64,000 nt of DNA from Citrobacter sp. JGM124. Lineage in GTDB: Bacteria; Pseudomonadota; Gammaproteobacteria; Enterobacterales; Enterobacteriaceae. Below, one piece after another: positions 1 through 11,522 of the stretch. The position numbers were made by a program, and so were the translations under genes. Where the stretch lies: NCBI RefSeq assembly GCF_018257795.1, contig NZ_JAERJD010000003.1, forward strand, positions 124,001-188,000. The letters are read 5' to 3'. The notes beneath the pieces are model-generated. The model did not search any database. It was not told the origin of the DNA and worked only from the letters and a program-made list of their open reading frames with translations. Within the stretch, counting starts at the first letter, position 1. Each line of letters opens with the position of its first letter.

Positions 1-1946
1 TATCACGCCAGTTTGCTGCCCAGCAACAAGCGCGTTATGGTGAATATTCTGCTGAAGCTGAAGAGGATATGACGGCTGAAGATGCTGCTGCTGAGGCGGA
101 GTTATCTCGCCAGTTCGCGGCCCAACAGCAGCAACGTTATCATCAGACGCACCAGGCTGACTCCGCCAGTACGGCACCATTTTCACTGGATGATTTTGAA
201 TTCCATTCACCGATGAAGGAACTGGTGAGCGATGGCCCTATGGAACCGTTATTTACCCCCATAGCGGAATCCGTAACGGGGGCTGCTGCACCCCCTGGCG
301 CCCCTGATCACGTAGTCCCTGCTCAGTCGTCATCTCACAGGCCAGCGCCTCCCTTAACGGTATCTCTGCCAGAAGAGGCAGCGGTGCCCACAAGACCCGT
401 AGCGGAAGAGAGTTTAATTCACCCCTTCCTGATGCGGAATGGTGACAGCCGGCCATTACAAAAACCGACCACGCCACTACCGTCATTAGACTTGCTGGCA
501 TCGCCTCCCGCGACCATCGAACCGGTTGATGAATTTGCGATGCGGCAGCTGGCACACTTGGTTGAGGCCCGACTGGCGGACTATCGTATTAAAGCCACCG
601 TGGTTGACTACTCACCAGGGCCGGTGATCACCCGTTTTGAACTGGATTTAGCCCCCGGGGTTAAAGCTGCCCGTATTTCAAATCTTTCCCGTGATCTGGC
701 GCGGTCACTCTCAACCGTTGCGGTACGTGTGGTTGAAGTGATTCCTGGCAAGCCTTACGTTGGTCTGGAATTACCCAATAAGAAACGGCAAACCGTCTAC
801 TTGCGTGAAGTGCTGGACTGCCCTGCTTTTCGTGACAGCAGCTCTCCATTAACCGTCGTGCTAGGTAAAGATATTGGCGGGGAACCTGTCGTCGCTGATC
901 TGGCCAAGATGCCTCACTTGCTGGTGGCGGGGACGACCGGTTCCGGTAAGTCGGTGGGGGTTAACGCAATGATCCTCAGTATGCTCTATAAAGCGACCCC
1001 AGAAGAGGTGCGCTTTATTATGATCGACCCGAAAATGCTTGAACTCTCTGTCTATGAAGGGATTCCCCACCTGCTGACTGAAGTGGTCACCGACATGAAA
1101 GATGCCGCCAATGCGCTGCGCTGGAGTGTTAATGAGATGGAGCGGCGTTATAAACTCATGTCTGCCCTCGGGGTCAGGAACCTGGCGGGCTATAACGATA
1201 GGGTACTGGAAGCCGAAAAAATGGGACGTCCGATCCCTGATCCATTCTGGAAACCGGGCGACAGTATGGAAGTGAGTCATCCGATGCTGGAGAAACTTCC
1301 CTATATTGTGGTTCTGGTGGATGAGTTTGCGGATCTGATGATGACAGTGGGTAAAAAAGTGGAAGAACTGATTGCACGACTGGCACAAAAAGCCCGTGCT
1401 GCAGGTATTCACTTGGTACTGGCCACTCAGCGTCCTTCGGTTGATGTGATTACCGGCCTGATTAAAGCCAATATTCCGACCCGTATCGCTTTTACTGTTT
1501 CCAGCAAAATAGACTCCCGTACTATCCTCGATCAGGGGGGGGCTGAATCCCTGTTAGGGATGGGGGACATGCTTTACTCAGCCCCTAACTCAACCACTCC
1601 GGTTCGTGTTCATGGTGCTTTTGTCCGGGACCAGGAAGTCCATGCCGTGGTTCAGGACTGGAAAGCCCGGGGACGTCCGCAATACATCACTGGAATTACC
1701 TCATCAGATGGGGCAGAAGGTGGTGGTGGGCTGGACGGGGATGAAGAGTTAGATCCTCTGTTCGATCAAGCAGTTGCCTTTGTTGTTGAAAAGCGTAAAG
1801 CCTCTATTTCAGGTGTGCAGCGCCAGTTCCGGATTGGTTATAATCGGGCCGCGCGTATTGTCGAGCAAATGGAAGCGCAGGGGATTGTCAGCCCACAAGG
1901 ACATAATGGAAACCGTGAAGTGCTGGCACCACCACCCTATGAATAG
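1..1946 (+). CDS. ftsK: DNA translocase FtsK, C-terminal part (5' truncated by window edge)
   Basis: This is the C-terminal half of the septal DNA translocase that pumps chromosome dimers apart and activates XerCD at dif. The frame is open from base 3, upstream of the first ATG, so the true start lies outside the window (about 647 residues present; E. coli FtsK is about 1330). The low-complexity Gln/Ala/Glu linker covers roughly the first 170 residues and contains two copies of the phrase [12 protein letters not shown]. The RecA-like motor follows, with the Walker A motif GTTGSGKS at bases 930-953 and a Walker [10 protein letters not shown] near 1310. The winged-helix gamma domain that reads KOPS occupies the end, from about base 1746. 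lolA follows 157 bases later, as in E. coli. Confidence 0.97.
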   Translation, partial: SRQFAAQQQARYGEYSAEAEEDMTAEDAAAEAELSRQFAAQQQQRYHQTHQADSASTAPFSLDDFEFHSPMKELVSDGPMEPLFTPIAESVTGAAAPPGAPDHVVPAQSSSHRPAPPLTVSLPEEAAVPTRPVAEESLIHPFLMRNGDSRPLQKPTTPLPSLDLLASPPATIEPVDEFAMRQLAHLVEARLADYRIKATVVDYSPGPVITRFELDLAPGVKAARISNLSRDLARSLSTVAVRVVEVIPGKPYVGLELPNKKRQTVYLREVLDCPAFRDSSSPLTVVLGKDIGGEPVVADLAKMPHLLVAGTTGSGKSVGVNAMILSMLYKATPEEVRFIMIDPKMLELSVYEGIPHLLTEVVTDMKDAANALRWSVNEMERRYKLMSALGVRNLAGYNDRVLEAEKMGRPIPDPFWKPGDSMEVSHPMLEKLPYIVVLVDEFADLMMTVGKKVEELIARLAQKARAAGIHLVLATQRPSVDVITGLIKANIPTRIAFTVSSKIDSRTILDQGGAESLLGMGDMLYSAPNSTTPVRVHGAFVRDQEVHAVVQDWKARGRPQYITGITSSDGAEGGGGLDGDEELDPLFDQAVAFVVEKRKASISGVQRQFRIGYNRAARIVEQMEAQGIVSPQGHNGNREVLAPPPYE

Positions 1947-2103
1947 CTGAGTCCCCCCTCAGGGGTGACGACCACGTGATGATGCAAAGAAGCGTAAATA
2001 CTGAAGATTCGGTTTCTTCTTCTGTTGCCACAGTGAAGAAACCCTCTACAGTCATCAACAGAGAAACCATCACCGGATGGCCACAAGATCCAGAGGATAT
2101 ATC

Positions 2104-2715
2104 ATGAAAAAAGTAGTCATTGCCTGTGTACTGTTGGGTTTTATGGGCAGCAGTGCAGCCCTGGCCGATGCCGCCGGGGACTTACAGGGGCGCCTGGATA
2201 AAGTCAGCACCTTCCATGCCGATTTTACCCAAAAAGTCACTGATGGTAGTGGTGCTACGGTACAGGAAGGCCAGGGTGATTTATGGGTAAAACGTCCTAA
2301 CCTGTTTAACTGGCATATGATGCAGCCGGACGAAAGCATCCTCGTCTCTGATGGTAAAACACTGTGGTTCTATAATCCCTTTGTGGAGCAGGTGAGCGCC
2401 AACTGGCTGAAAGATGTCACCAGCAATACGCCCTTTATGCTGATTGCGCGAAACCAGGCATCAGACTGGGGTCAGTATAATATCAAACAAAATGGGGACG
2501 ATTTCGTTCTGACGCCGAAAGATGGTGCCGGAAACCTGAAGCAGTTCACTATCAATGTTGGTCGTGACGGCACCATCCATAGCTTCAGTGCGGTGGAGCA
2601 GGATGATCAGCGTAGTAGTTATAGCTTAAAAGCCCAGCCGGTAACATCTGTTGATGCCAGCAAATTCACCTTCACTCCGCCAGCTGGGGTGACGATAGAC
2701 GATCAGCGTAAGTAG
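2104..2715 (+). CDS. lolA: Outer-membrane lipoprotein carrier protein LolA
   Basis: LolA is the periplasmic chaperone that takes lipoproteins from the LolCDE ABC transporter and hands them to LolB at the outer membrane. The protein is 203 residues, with a 21-residue Sec signal peptide ending in ALA before DAAGD. The mature part is nearly colinear with E. coli LolA, including the phrases FHADFTQKV and NLFNWHM. I place the start at the ATG at 2104, which begins the signal peptide and has AGAGGA upstream, rather than at an in-frame ATG nine codons earlier at 2077 that would spoil the signal peptide. rarA starts 8 bases after the stop, so the two are probably cotranscribed. Confidence 0.97.
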   Translation: MKKVVIACVLLGFMGSSAALADAAGDLQGRLDKVSTFHADFTQKVTDGSGATVQEGQGDLWVKRPNLFNWHMMQPDESILVSDGKTLWFYNPFVEQVSANWLKDVTSNTPFMLIARNQASDWGQYNIKQNGDDFVLTPKDGAGNLKQFTINVGRDGTIHSFSAVEQDDQRSSYSLKAQPVTSVDASKFTFTPPAGVTIDDQRK

Positions 2716-2723
2716 GGGATAGC

Positions 2724-4067
2724 GTGAGTAACCTGTCGCTCGATTTTTCTGACAATAGCTTCCAGCCATTGGCTGCCCGTATGCGGCCAGAAAATCTCGC
2801 TCAGTATATTGGTCAGCAACACCTCTTGGGGGCGGGTAAACCGCTGCCCCGGGCTATTGAAGCCGGTCAACTGCACTCGATGATTCTCTGGGGGCCCCCT
2901 GGTACCGGTAAAACCACCCTGGCGGAAGTGATCGCTCACTATGCTAATGCAGATGTTGAACGTCTCTCGGCAGTGACCTCCGGGGTCAAAGAAATCCGTG
3001 AAGCCATAGAGCGTGCCCGACTTAATCGTCAAGCAGGTCGACGCACGATTTTATTTGTTGATGAAGTTCATCGTTTCAATAAAAGTCAGCAAGACGCCTT
3101 TTTGCCACATATTGAAGATGGCACTGTGACTTTTATTGGTGCCACAACTGAAAACCCCTCCTTTGAACTCAACTCTGCTTTACTGTCACGGGCCCGGGTC
3201 TATCTATTAAAGTCACTGAACGAAAAAGAGATAGAGCAGGTGCTTGACCAGGCGATGAGCGACAAACAGCGTGGTTATGGGGATCAGAAAATTATCCTGC
3301 CCGATGATACTCGCCTGGCCATAGCCCAGTTAGTTAACGGGGATGCCAGGCGTGCTCTGAACACCCTGGAAATGATGGCGGATATGGCGGAAATTGACGC
3401 TAAAGGGGTACGCAGGTTGCCAGCCAGTTTACTCACTGAAGTGGCTGGGGAACGTAGCGCTCGTTTTGATAATAAAGGGGATCGTTTTTACGACTTGATC
3501 TCCGCACTTCATAAGTCGGTACGCGGGTCAGCCCCGGATGCCGCGCTTTACTGGTATGCACGCATTATTAGCGCTGGTGGTGACCCGCTTTATGTCGCTC
3601 GCCGTTTGTTGGCTATTGCATCAGAAGATGTAGGTAATGCTGATCCTCGGGGGATGCAAGTGGCGATTGCCGCCTGGGACTGTTTTACCCGAGTTGGGCC
3701 GGCAGAAGGGGAAAGAGCGATTGCCCAGGCGATTGTCTACCTGGCGTGTGCGCCAAAAAGTAATGCGGTCTATAAGGCATTTAAAGCGGCAATGGCTGAT
3801 GCCCGTGAACGCCCGGATTATGACGTGCCGGTTCATTTACGTAATGCCCCCACCAGGCTGATGAAAGAGATGGGCTATGGGCAGGGCTATCGTTATGCCC
3901 ATGATGAGACTAATGCCTATGCGGCAGGTGAAGAGTATTTCCCTGAAGAGATGGCACAAACGCGCTATTATCAGCCAAGTAATCGGGGTCTTGAAGGTAA
4001 GATTGGCGAAAAGCTAACCTGGTTAACTGAGCTGGATCAGAAAAGCCCCACAAAACGCTATCGCTAA
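2724..4067 (+). CDS. rarA: Replication-associated recombination protein RarA (MgsA), AAA+ ATPase
   Basis: RarA is a cytoplasmic AAA+ ATPase of the clamp-loader/Mgs1/WRNIP1 family that acts at stalled replication forks. The 447 residues match the usual family length. The Walker A motif GPPGTGKT lies at residues 57-64 and a Walker B/DEVH motif at 113-116. The sensor region ATTENPSFE follows, and the C-terminal half is the tetramerisation domain. The start is a GTG at 2724, 8 bases after lolA; the preceding AGGGGAT serves as ribosome binding site. The lolA-rarA-serS order is the conserved enterobacterial one. Confidence 0.96.
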   Translation: MSNLSLDFSDNSFQPLAARMRPENLAQYIGQQHLLGAGKPLPRAIEAGQLHSMILWGPPGTGKTTLAEVIAHYANADVERLSAVTSGVKEIREAIERARLNRQAGRRTILFVDEVHRFNKSQQDAFLPHIEDGTVTFIGATTENPSFELNSALLSRARVYLLKSLNEKEIEQVLDQAMSDKQRGYGDQKIILPDDTRLAIAQLVNGDARRALNTLEMMADMAEIDAKGVRRLPASLLTEVAGERSARFDNKGDRFYDLISALHKSVRGSAPDAALYWYARIISAGGDPLYVARRLLAIASEDVGNADPRGMQVAIAAWDCFTRVGPAEGERAIAQAIVYLACAPKSNAVYKAFKAAMADARERPDYDVPVHLRNAPTRLMKEMGYGQGYRYAHDETNAYAAGEEYFPEEMAQTRYYQPSNRGLEGKIGEKLTWLTELDQKSPTKRYR

Positions 4068-4084
4068 TGCAGGCGTTGCGGTAA

Positions 4085-5452
<1,368 letters not shown>

Positions 5453-5478
5453 TCTTTCATAAGATTGGCATCTTGCAA

Positions 5479-5507
5479 GGGGGAAATTCTGTTTCCTCCT
5501 TTTTTTT
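5479..5507 (+). terminator. Rho-independent terminator of serS
   Basis: An 8-bp stem GGGGGAAA/TTTCCTCC with one G-T wobble closes a 5-base loop and is followed by a run of eight T residues. It lies 27 bases after the serS stop. Confidence 0.9.
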
Positions 5508-5547
5508 AATCTATTACCAGTGACAAGAAAACATTGCATAAAGATCC

Positions 5548-5561
5548 ATGAAATATTTCAT
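5548..5561. promoter_or_regulatory. Perfect 14-bp palindrome of unknown role
   Basis: ATGAAATATTTCAT is exactly self-complementary. It sits between the serS terminator and the FNR box in the 311-base serS-ycaD gap. It could be an operator, but I cannot name a cognate regulator. Confidence 0.35.
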
Positions 5562-5623
5562 CATTCAATGACGATTTATTTTTACTCGATCATATTAAAA
5601 ACAGAGAGATAGCTTTTTCTCCT

Positions 5624-5637
5624 TTGATGTATATCAA
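5624..5637. promoter_or_regulatory. FNR box (perfect consensus)
   Basis: TTGATGTATATCAA matches the FNR consensus TTGAT-N4-ATCAA at all ten defined bases. It lies 172 bases after the serS stop and 127 bases before the ycaD ATG. Relative to the promoter I propose for ycaD (start near 5734) it would be centred near -103, far from the class II position -41.5. In E. coli the gene at this position is dmsA, which is activated by FNR, so this box may be a relic of a lost dms promoter. Confidence 0.7.
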
Positions 5638-5699
5638 GCCTAAGATTAATTTTTTAAATCGTTACCCGTAAATCGCGCCTGGCCCCTGTTTTCACTGGA

Positions 5700-5727
5700 T
5701 TGACAATCATTTTTTCGGTGGCATGAT
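5700..5727 (+). promoter_or_regulatory. Candidate sigma-70 promoter of ycaD
   Basis: TTGACA at 5700-5705 is a perfect -35 hexamer. CATGAT at 5722-5727 is a 4-of-6 match to the -10 with 16-base spacing. It would start transcription near 5734, about 30 bases before the ycaD ATG. The rest of the 311-base serS-ycaD gap holds only the serS terminator, a palindrome and the FNR box. Confidence 0.5.
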
Positions 5728-5763
5728 GCGCTCAATTGCTTACTTCCTGATGGTTTTTTCCCC

Positions 5764-6918
5764 ATGGCTACCTATACCCGGCCCATATTGCTTTTGCTTT
5801 GTGGGCTTCTGCTATTGACCCTGGTTACTGCAGTTCTTAATACACTGGTACCGCTGTGGTTAGCGCATGAAAACCTCCCTACTTGGCAGGTTGGGATTGT
5901 GAGTTCTTCCTATTTTACGGGTAACCTGGTCGGTGCCATGGTGACCGGCGGCATCATTAAGCGCTTTGGTTTTAACCGCAGCTATTATCTGGCAACGATA
6001 CTTTTTGCCCTTGGCTGTGGTAGCCTGGGATTGGTGGTGGATGCCTGGAGCTGGACACTGTGCCGGTTTATTGGTGGTGTGGGGTGTGCCATGATTTGGG
6101 TCGTGGTTGAAAGTGCGCTGATGTGTAGTGGAACCAACCATAATCGAGGTCGTTTACTGGCTGCCTATATGATGGTGACCTATATTGGTACCGTACTGGG
6201 GCAGTTTGCCGTCAGTCAGCTCCCCACTGCGCTAGTGAGCGTCCTTCCCTGGGCTACGGGGATCGTACTGGCCGCCATTCTTCCCTTGTTGTTTACTAAA
6301 ATTGTTAACAACAATCAAACCCATGCTCAACAGGACAATGCTTCTGTCTCCATGATGCTGCGGTTGCGGGATGCGCGTCTTGGCGTGCATGGCTGTATTA
6401 TCTCAGGCATCGTTCTTGGCTCGCTGTATGCCTTAATGCCCCTGTACCTTAACCACCAGGGGTTACGTGATTCTGAGATCGGTTTCTGGATGGCGGTGAT
6501 GATAAGCGCCGGTGTTGTTGGGCAATGGCCGATTGGCCGCCTGGCGGACAAATATGGGCGCCTGTTTATTCTGCGGGGGCAAGTGTTTGCCATTATTGTG
6601 GGAAGTATCGGCATGTTCAGTCACGCCGCTATGGCTCCCGCACTGTGTATCCTGGGCGCTGCTGGGTTTACGCTTTACCCAGTGGCTATGGCCTGGGCTT
6701 GTGAGAAGGTGACACATCATCAAGTGGTTGCCATGAACCAGGCCCTATTATTGAGTTATACCATTGGCAGTTTACTGGGGCCGTTGCTCACCGCGGCATT
6801 GATGGAAAGTTATTCCGACAGTTTACTGTTTATTGTTATTGCTGCGGTGTCCCTGGTGTATTTAATGTTGCTATTACGGGAAACCGGGCAGCATTCAACC
6901 CCGGTGGCCCATGCCTGA
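5764..6918 (+). CDS. ycaD: MFS transporter YcaD
   Basis: YcaD is an inner-membrane major facilitator protein of about 12 membrane segments; its substrate is not known. The 384-residue protein has the E. coli length (382). Membrane segments run from residue 7 to the end, with an MFS loop GRLADKYGR between the segments of the second half. The start is the ATG at 5764; no strong ribosome binding site is visible (TGATGG upstream). In E. coli dmsABC-ycaC separates serS from ycaD; here they are direct neighbours. It converges on pflA with a shared hairpin between them. Confidence 0.9.
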   Translation: MATYTRPILLLLCGLLLLTLVTAVLNTLVPLWLAHENLPTWQVGIVSSSYFTGNLVGAMVTGGIIKRFGFNRSYYLATILFALGCGSLGLVVDAWSWTLCRFIGGVGCAMIWVVVESALMCSGTNHNRGRLLAAYMMVTYIGTVLGQFAVSQLPTALVSVLPWATGIVLAAILPLLFTKIVNNNQTHAQQDNASVSMMLRLRDARLGVHGCIISGIVLGSLYALMPLYLNHQGLRDSEIGFWMAVMISAGVVGQWPIGRLADKYGRLFILRGQVFAIIVGSIGMFSHAAMAPALCILGAAGFTLYPVAMAWACEKVTHHQVVAMNQALLLSYTIGSLLGPLLTAALMESYSDSLLFIVIAAVSLVYLMLLLRETGQHSTPVAHA

Positions 6919-6923
6919 AAAAT

Positions 6924-6948
6924 AAAAGGCGCCATGAAGGCGCCTTTT
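6924..6948. terminator. Bidirectional terminator between ycaD and pflA
   Basis: A perfect 10-bp stem AAAAGGCGCC/GGCGCCTTTT with loop ATGAA. The A and T tails on the two sides let it serve both convergent genes. Confidence 0.85.
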
Positions 6949-6981
6949 GTTGTTCTCACCACTTTGGGCAAGATAACGGGG

Positions 6982-7722
6982 TCAGTACATCACTTTATGA
7001 CCGTACTGCTCCAGAATCCCTTTGACGCGCTCCATTGTCTCTTTCTTCGGTGGGTGTACCCCATCCAGTTTGTACTCTTCACCCATGGCAAGCCACTTAT
7101 GTTTGCCCAGTTCATGGTAGGGCAGTAATTCAATTTTTTCGACATTACCCATATCCCGGGTAAATTCGCCCAGACGATGGGCGGAGTCATCATCATCAGA
7201 CCAGCCCGGTACCACAACATAACGGATCCAGACCTTGATATTTTTTTTGGCCAGGTAACGAGCAAAATCCAGTGTACGCTGGTTAGAAACACCGACCAGG
7301 TTTTGGTGAATTTCATCATTGATCTGTTTCAGGTCAAGCATGACCAAGTCGGTGACATCCAGTAATTCATCAATGACCGGATCGTAGCGACGGACAAAAC
7401 CATTCGTATCCAGGCAAGTATGGATCCCTTCTTTATGGCAGGCGCGGAACCAGTCACGAACAAATTCAGCCTGGAGAATGGCTTCACCGCCTGACGCCGT
7501 GACTCCCCCACCGGAGGCATTCATAAAATGGCGATAGCTGACTACGTCTTTCATAAGCTCTTCTACCGTGATTTCTTTACCAGTATGTGTATCCCAGGTA
7601 TCACGGTTGTGGCAGTAAAGGCAGCGCATCAGGCAGCCCTGGAAGAAGGTAATAAAGCGGATGCCCGGGCCGTCTACGGTGCCACAGGATTCAAAAGAGT
7701 GGATTCGTCCAGTCACTGACAT
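6982..7722 (-). CDS. pflA: Pyruvate formate-lyase 1 activating enzyme PflA
   Basis: PflA is a radical SAM enzyme that puts the glycyl radical on PflB under anaerobiosis. The 246 residues equal the E. coli length. The CxxxCxxC cluster motif is visible as CLMRCLYC near residues 30-37, and the glycine-rich SAM-binding phrase [11 protein letters not shown] follows. I chose the start [10 protein letters not shown] at 7722, which has TGGAGA upstream and matches E. coli; a longer in-frame extension to 7806 lacks family similarity. It lies 218 bases downstream of pflB, behind two hairpins. Confidence 0.97.
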   Translation of the reverse strand: MSVTGRIHSFESCGTVDGPGIRFITFFQGCLMRCLYCHNRDTWDTHTGKEITVEELMKDVVSYRHFMNASGGGVTASGGEAILQAEFVRDWFRACHKEGIHTCLDTNGFVRRYDPVIDELLDVTDLVMLDLKQINDEIHQNLVGVSNQRTLDFARYLAKKNIKVWIRYVVVPGWSDDDDSAHRLGEFTRDMGNVEKIELLPYHELGKHKWLAMGEEYKLDGVHPPKKETMERVKGILEQYGHKVMY

Positions 7723-7847
7723 TGCGGCGTATCTCCAGCTATGACCCATTATTGAGTCTGTTATAAGTCTATTTTGCTGATGACCTGTCAGACAGATAAT
7801 CAACAAAGCAGGCTAGTTAAGTTGGCCTGTTGAGTGACGCAAATACA

Positions 7848-7876
7848 AAGAGGGAAAAACATGGTTTTTCCCTCTT
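7848..7876 (-). terminator. Terminator downstream of pflB
   Basis: A perfect 12-bp stem AAGAGGGAAAAA/TTTTTCCCTCTT with a 5-base loop. Read on the minus strand it is followed by TTGTATTTG. It lies between pflB and pflA, so pflA probably depends on read-through or its own promoter. Confidence 0.75.
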
Positions 7877-7884
7877 CAGTTACT

Positions 7885-7910
7885 GAGGGTTCCAGTGCTA
7901 CAGAACCCTC
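7885..7910 (-). other. Second hairpin in the pflB 3' untranslated region
   Basis: An 8-bp perfect stem GAGGGTTC/GAACCCTC with a 10-base loop sits just upstream (minus sense) of the terminator. It may protect the pflB message from 3' exonucleases. Confidence 0.5.
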
Positions 7911-7940
7911 ATTGTAGGTCTTTTTACTCAAGCAAGGAAG

Positions 7941-10223
7941 TTAGATGCTCTTAGTAAAAGTACGGGTGATAACGTCTTGCTGTTGTTCTTTGGTCAGAGA
8001 ATTGAAGCGTACAGCATAACCTGATACACGAATGGTCAGCTGTGGATATTTCTCTGGGTGATCCATCGCATCGAGCAGCATTTCACGGTTCATCACGTTC
8101 ACGTTCAGGTGCTGACCACCTTCAATAGAGGCTTCATGGTGGAAGTAACCATCCATCAGGCCTGCCAGGTTAGTCTTACGAACGTCGTCGTCTTTACCCA
8201 GTGCGTTTGGCACGATAGAGAAGGTATAAGAGATACCATCTTTAGCGTAGGCAAATGGTAGTTTAGCCACTGAGGTCAGAGAGGCAACAGCACCTTTCTG
8301 GTCACGGCCATGCATTGGGTTGGCACCAGGACCAAACGGAGTTCCTGCACGACGACCATCCGGGGTATTACCGGTTTTCTTACCGTAAACCACGTTAGAG
8401 GTAATAGTCAGTACAGACTGGGTTGGAATCGAGTTACGATAAGTTGTCAGTTTCTGAATTTTTTTCATGAAACGTTCAACCAGGTCAACCGCGATGTCAT
8501 CAACACGTGGGTCGTTATTACCAAACTGTGGATACTCACCTTCGATTTCAAAATCAACAGCCAGGCCATCTTCATCACGAATTGGTTTTACTGTTGCATA
8601 TTTAATCGCAGACAGGGAGTCAGCAGCCACTGACAGACCCGCGATACCACAAGCCATAGTACGAATCACGTCACGATCATGAAGAGCCATCAGTGATGCT
8701 TCGTAACTGTATTTATCATGCATATAGTGGATGATATTCAGTGCAGTGACATACTGTTTTGCCAGCCAGTCCATAAAGTGGTCAAGACGCGCCAGTACAG
8801 TGTCATAGTCCAGAACGCTATCCATGATAGGCGCTTCTTTTGGACCAACCTGCATTTTCAGTTTTTCGTCGATACCACCGTTGATAGCATACAGCATGGT
8901 TTTCGCAAGGTTAGCACGGGCACCAAAGAACTGCATTTGTTTACCAACAATCATCGGGCTGACGCAACAAGCGATAGCGTAGTCATCGTTGTGGAAGTCA
9001 GGACGCATCAAGTCATCATTCTCATACTGCAGAGAAGAGGTGTCGATAGAAACTTTAGCGGCGTATTTTTTGAAGCCCAGTGGCAGATGTTCAGACCACA
9101 GAATAGTCAGGTTTGGCTCCGGAGATGGCCCCATGGTGTACAGGGTATTCAGGAAGCGGAAGCTGTTTTTAGTGACCAGGGTACGACCGTCAACCCCCAT
9201 ACCACCAATAGACTCAGTCGCCCAAATTGGGTCACCAGAGAACAGTTCATCATATTCTGGAGTACGCAGGAAACGTACCATACGCAGTTTCATGACCAGG
9301 TGGTCAATCATTTCCTGAGCTTCAAGCTCAGTGATTTTGCCTGCTTTCAGATCACGCTCAATGTAAGCATCGAGGAAGGTTGATACGCGTCCGAAGGACA
9401 TCGCAGCACCATTCTGAGATTTTACTGCTGCCAGATAGCCGAAATAAGTCCACTGAACGGCTTCTTTCGCTGTTGTTGCCGGGCCGGAGATATCATAGCC
9501 ATATTTAGCCGCCATCTCTTTAATTTGGCCCAGTGCGCGATGCTGTTCAGAAATTTCTTCACGCAAACGGATGGTATCTTCCAGCTCTTCGCCGTTTTCC
9601 AGTTTGCTCTGCAATGAAGTGAACTGAGCAAATTTGTCTTTCATCAGGAAGTCGATGCCGTACAGGGCAACACGACGGTAGTCACCGATGATACGACCAC
9701 GACCGTAAGCATCTGGCAAGCCAGTGATTACCCCAGATTTACGGCAACGCAGGATGTCCGGAGTATAGACGTCAAAGACACCCTGGTTATGTGTTTTACG
9801 ATATTCAGTGAAGATTTTCTTCAGCATAGGGTCGAGTTCACGACCATAAACTTTGCAAGAACCTTCAACCATTTTGATACCACCAAATGGAATGATGGCA
9901 CGTTTCAGTGGGGCATCTGTTTGCAGACCGACGATGGCTTCAAGGTCTTTATTGATGTAACCCGCATCATGGGCGGTGATGGTGGAAGCGAGGTCGGTAT
10001 CAAAATCAACAGGGGCATGAGTGCGGTTTTCCAGCTTCACCCCTTCCATTACAGAGTCCCACAGCTCGGTTGTCGCGTCTGTAGCACCTGCAAGGAAAGA
10101 CTCATCACCGTCATACGGTGTGTAGTTTTTCTGGATGAAGTCACGGACGTTAACTTCATTCTGCCAGTCGCCTTTTGCAAAGCCTTCCCATGCAGTGGCT
10201 AATTTTTCATTAAGCTCGGACAT
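7941..10223 (-). CDS. pflB: Formate C-acetyltransferase 1 (pyruvate formate-lyase) PflB
   Basis: PflB is the glycyl-radical enzyme that converts pyruvate and CoA to acetyl-CoA and formate in anaerobic mixed-acid fermentation. The 760 residues equal E. coli PflB. The adjacent catalytic cysteines appear in AIACCVSP (Cys418/419 in the usual numbering without the initiator Met), and the radical glycine in RVSGYAVRF (Gly734). The start at 10223 has AAGGTAGG upstream. It follows focA by 53 bases, the standard focA-pflB operon. The gene has the biased codon use of a highly expressed protein. Confidence 0.99.
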   Translation of the reverse strand: MSELNEKLATAWEGFAKGDWQNEVNVRDFIQKNYTPYDGDESFLAGATDATTELWDSVMEGVKLENRTHAPVDFDTDLASTITAHDAGYINKDLEAIVGLQTDAPLKRAIIPFGGIKMVEGSCKVYGRELDPMLKKIFTEYRKTHNQGVFDVYTPDILRCRKSGVITGLPDAYGRGRIIGDYRRVALYGIDFLMKDKFAQFTSLQSKLENGEELEDTIRLREEISEQHRALGQIKEMAAKYGYDISGPATTAKEAVQWTYFGYLAAVKSQNGAAMSFGRVSTFLDAYIERDLKAGKITELEAQEMIDHLVMKLRMVRFLRTPEYDELFSGDPIWATESIGGMGVDGRTLVTKNSFRFLNTLYTMGPSPEPNLTILWSEHLPLGFKKYAAKVSIDTSSLQYENDDLMRPDFHNDDYAIACCVSPMIVGKQMQFFGARANLAKTMLYAINGGIDEKLKMQVGPKEAPIMDSVLDYDTVLARLDHFMDWLAKQYVTALNIIHYMHDKYSYEASLMALHDRDVIRTMACGIAGLSVAADSLSAIKYATVKPIRDEDGLAVDFEIEGEYPQFGNNDPRVDDIAVDLVERFMKKIQKLTTYRNSIPTQSVLTITSNVVYGKKTGNTPDGRRAGTPFGPGANPMHGRDQKGAVASLTSVAKLPFAYAKDGISYTFSIVPNALGKDDDVRKTNLAGLMDGYFHHEASIEGGQHLNVNVMNREMLLDAMDHPEKYPQLTIRVSGYAVRFNSLTKEQQQDVITRTFTKSI

Positions 10224-10276
10224 GTAGCACCTACCTTCTAAGTGTGGAGTTCTTCATCCTGCCTGTGGTGCAAAAA

Positions 10277-11134
10277 TTAATGTTTAGCACCGTCACGCAG
10301 ATATATTACCCAGTACGTTAACCCGACCAATAAACCACCGCCGATGATGTTGCCGATGGTGACAGGGATCAGATTATCAGTGATAAAGCTCATTACATTC
10401 AGATGGGGAAAACTTTCAGCAGAAGACCCCACCGCAGTCCAGAATTCCGGACTGGCAAAATCGCGTACAACAATGGCCATTGGAATCAGGAACATGTTTG
10501 CAATACTGTGCTCAAAACCGCTCGCCACGAACATGGTGACGGGGAGGATCATGGCAAACATCTTATCCATTAAACTGCGACCGGAATAACTCATCCATAC
10601 CGCAAGACAGACCATCAGGTTAGCCAGAATACCGAGGCAGACTGACTCGATGAAAGTATGGTGCATTTTGTGGTCAGCGGTATTTAATAAATTTAAACCC
10701 CATTGACCGTCCGCCGTCATATACATCCCGGCGAAAAATATCAGCACCACAAACATTAACGCACCGACCAGGTTACCGATATATACGTTGAGCCAGTTCT
10801 TCAGGAGTTGCATCCAGGAGATGCGTCCACTGGCTTTGGCAACCACGATAAGTACGGTAGAGGTGAAAAGGTCAGCACCACAGACAACACAGAGAATCAG
10901 TCCGAGAGAAAAGCACATCCCCCCAACCAGTTTTGCGATCCCAAAAGGTAACGCAGATCCGCCCGTTGTGGCTGTGACATAAAAAACAAAGGCGATAGAA
11001 ATAAAAACACCGGCAGTAATGGCGAGATAAAACGTCGTTAATGGATGTTTTGTGGCTTTATATACTCCCGTATTTTCGGCGACTTTCGCCACCTCGGGAG
11101 GAAGTATCAGGTCAAAAGGGTTGTCAGCTTTCAC
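10277..11134 (-). CDS. focA: Formate channel FocA
   Basis: FocA is the pentameric inner-membrane formate/nitrite-transporter family channel that exports, and at low pH re-imports, formate. The protein is 285 residues, as in E. coli, with six membrane segments. The conserved histidine that gates formate lies in FEHSIANMF, and the omega-loop region GNLVGAL is intact. The start codon is GTG at 11134, preceded by AGAGAG. It is the first gene of focA-pflB. Confidence 0.97.
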   Translation of the reverse strand: MKADNPFDLILPPEVAKVAENTGVYKATKHPLTTFYLAITAGVFISIAFVFYVTATTGGSALPFGIAKLVGGMCFSLGLILCVVCGADLFTSTVLIVVAKASGRISWMQLLKNWLNVYIGNLVGALMFVVLIFFAGMYMTADGQWGLNLLNTADHKMHHTFIESVCLGILANLMVCLAVWMSYSGRSLMDKMFAMILPVTMFVASGFEHSIANMFLIPMAIVVRDFASPEFWTAVGSSAESFPHLNVMSFITDNLIPVTIGNIIGGGLLVGLTYWVIYLRDGAKH

Positions 11135-11168
11135 ACTAACTCTCTCTTAATTTTTATTCGGCCATGTA

Positions 11169-11210
11169 ATGTTAACAAAGCGCTATGCAGCAAAAATTGA
11201 CGTAGATCAT
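11169..11210 (-). promoter_or_regulatory. Anaerobic promoter of focA-pflB with FNR-like site
   Basis: Read on the minus strand, ATGATCTACGTCAA (11210-11197) matches 8 of 10 defined bases of the FNR consensus. A -10 candidate TAACAT lies at 11174-11169. That implies a start near 11162 and puts the FNR site centre at -41.5, the class II activator position. The start lies 28 bases before the focA GTG. Confidence 0.6.
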
Positions 11211-11449
11211 GTCGCCCCCAGCTAATAGCCACTTTACTCGCGAGGTTTTACTTAATTTTCATTTAACTAACTGAAAATTATAGCAAAAAAGTTTTTAAAT
11301 TTTACAAAATAAATTGATGGATGTTGCTGGCTACTCTTCTTCCCTGCCAGAAAGGCTATTTAATGTTACGTTTATGTATAGCCTAAAAAAATAATATTTC
11401 ACAGAAAATCAATGAAAAGTACCAAATAAAACACAGTGCCGGAAATAAT

Positions 11450-11476
11450 AAAGGGGCATTATTGAATGCCCCTTTA
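11450..11476 (-). terminator. Terminator downstream of ycaO
   Basis: A perfect 10-bp stem AAGGGGCATT/AATGCCCCTT with loop ATTG. On the minus strand it is followed by TATTATTT. It lies 46 bases beyond the ycaO stop and separates ycaO from focA-pflB. Confidence 0.8.
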
Positions 11477-11522
11477 AATAATAATGATATTGTGGCGTTA
11501 ATAATACGCCTTAAATATCAGT

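Larger units (their letters stand above)
11135..11522. other. focA-ycaO intergenic region
   Basis: This 388-base AT-rich stretch carries no gene. It holds the FNR-type promoter for focA-pflB near 11169-11210 and the ycaO terminator at 11450-11476. In E. coli the pfl operon has several tandem promoters reaching back into ycaO; I can only point to one here. Confidence 0.6.

Noticed and set aside
861-1412. 183-codon open frame antisense to ftsK
   Set aside because: It is a shadow of the well-supported FtsK motor domain; the His/Phe-rich translation has no protein character of its own.
8718-9383. 221-codon open frame antisense to pflB
   Set aside because: It is a shadow of a certain gene, again in a codon-biased region.
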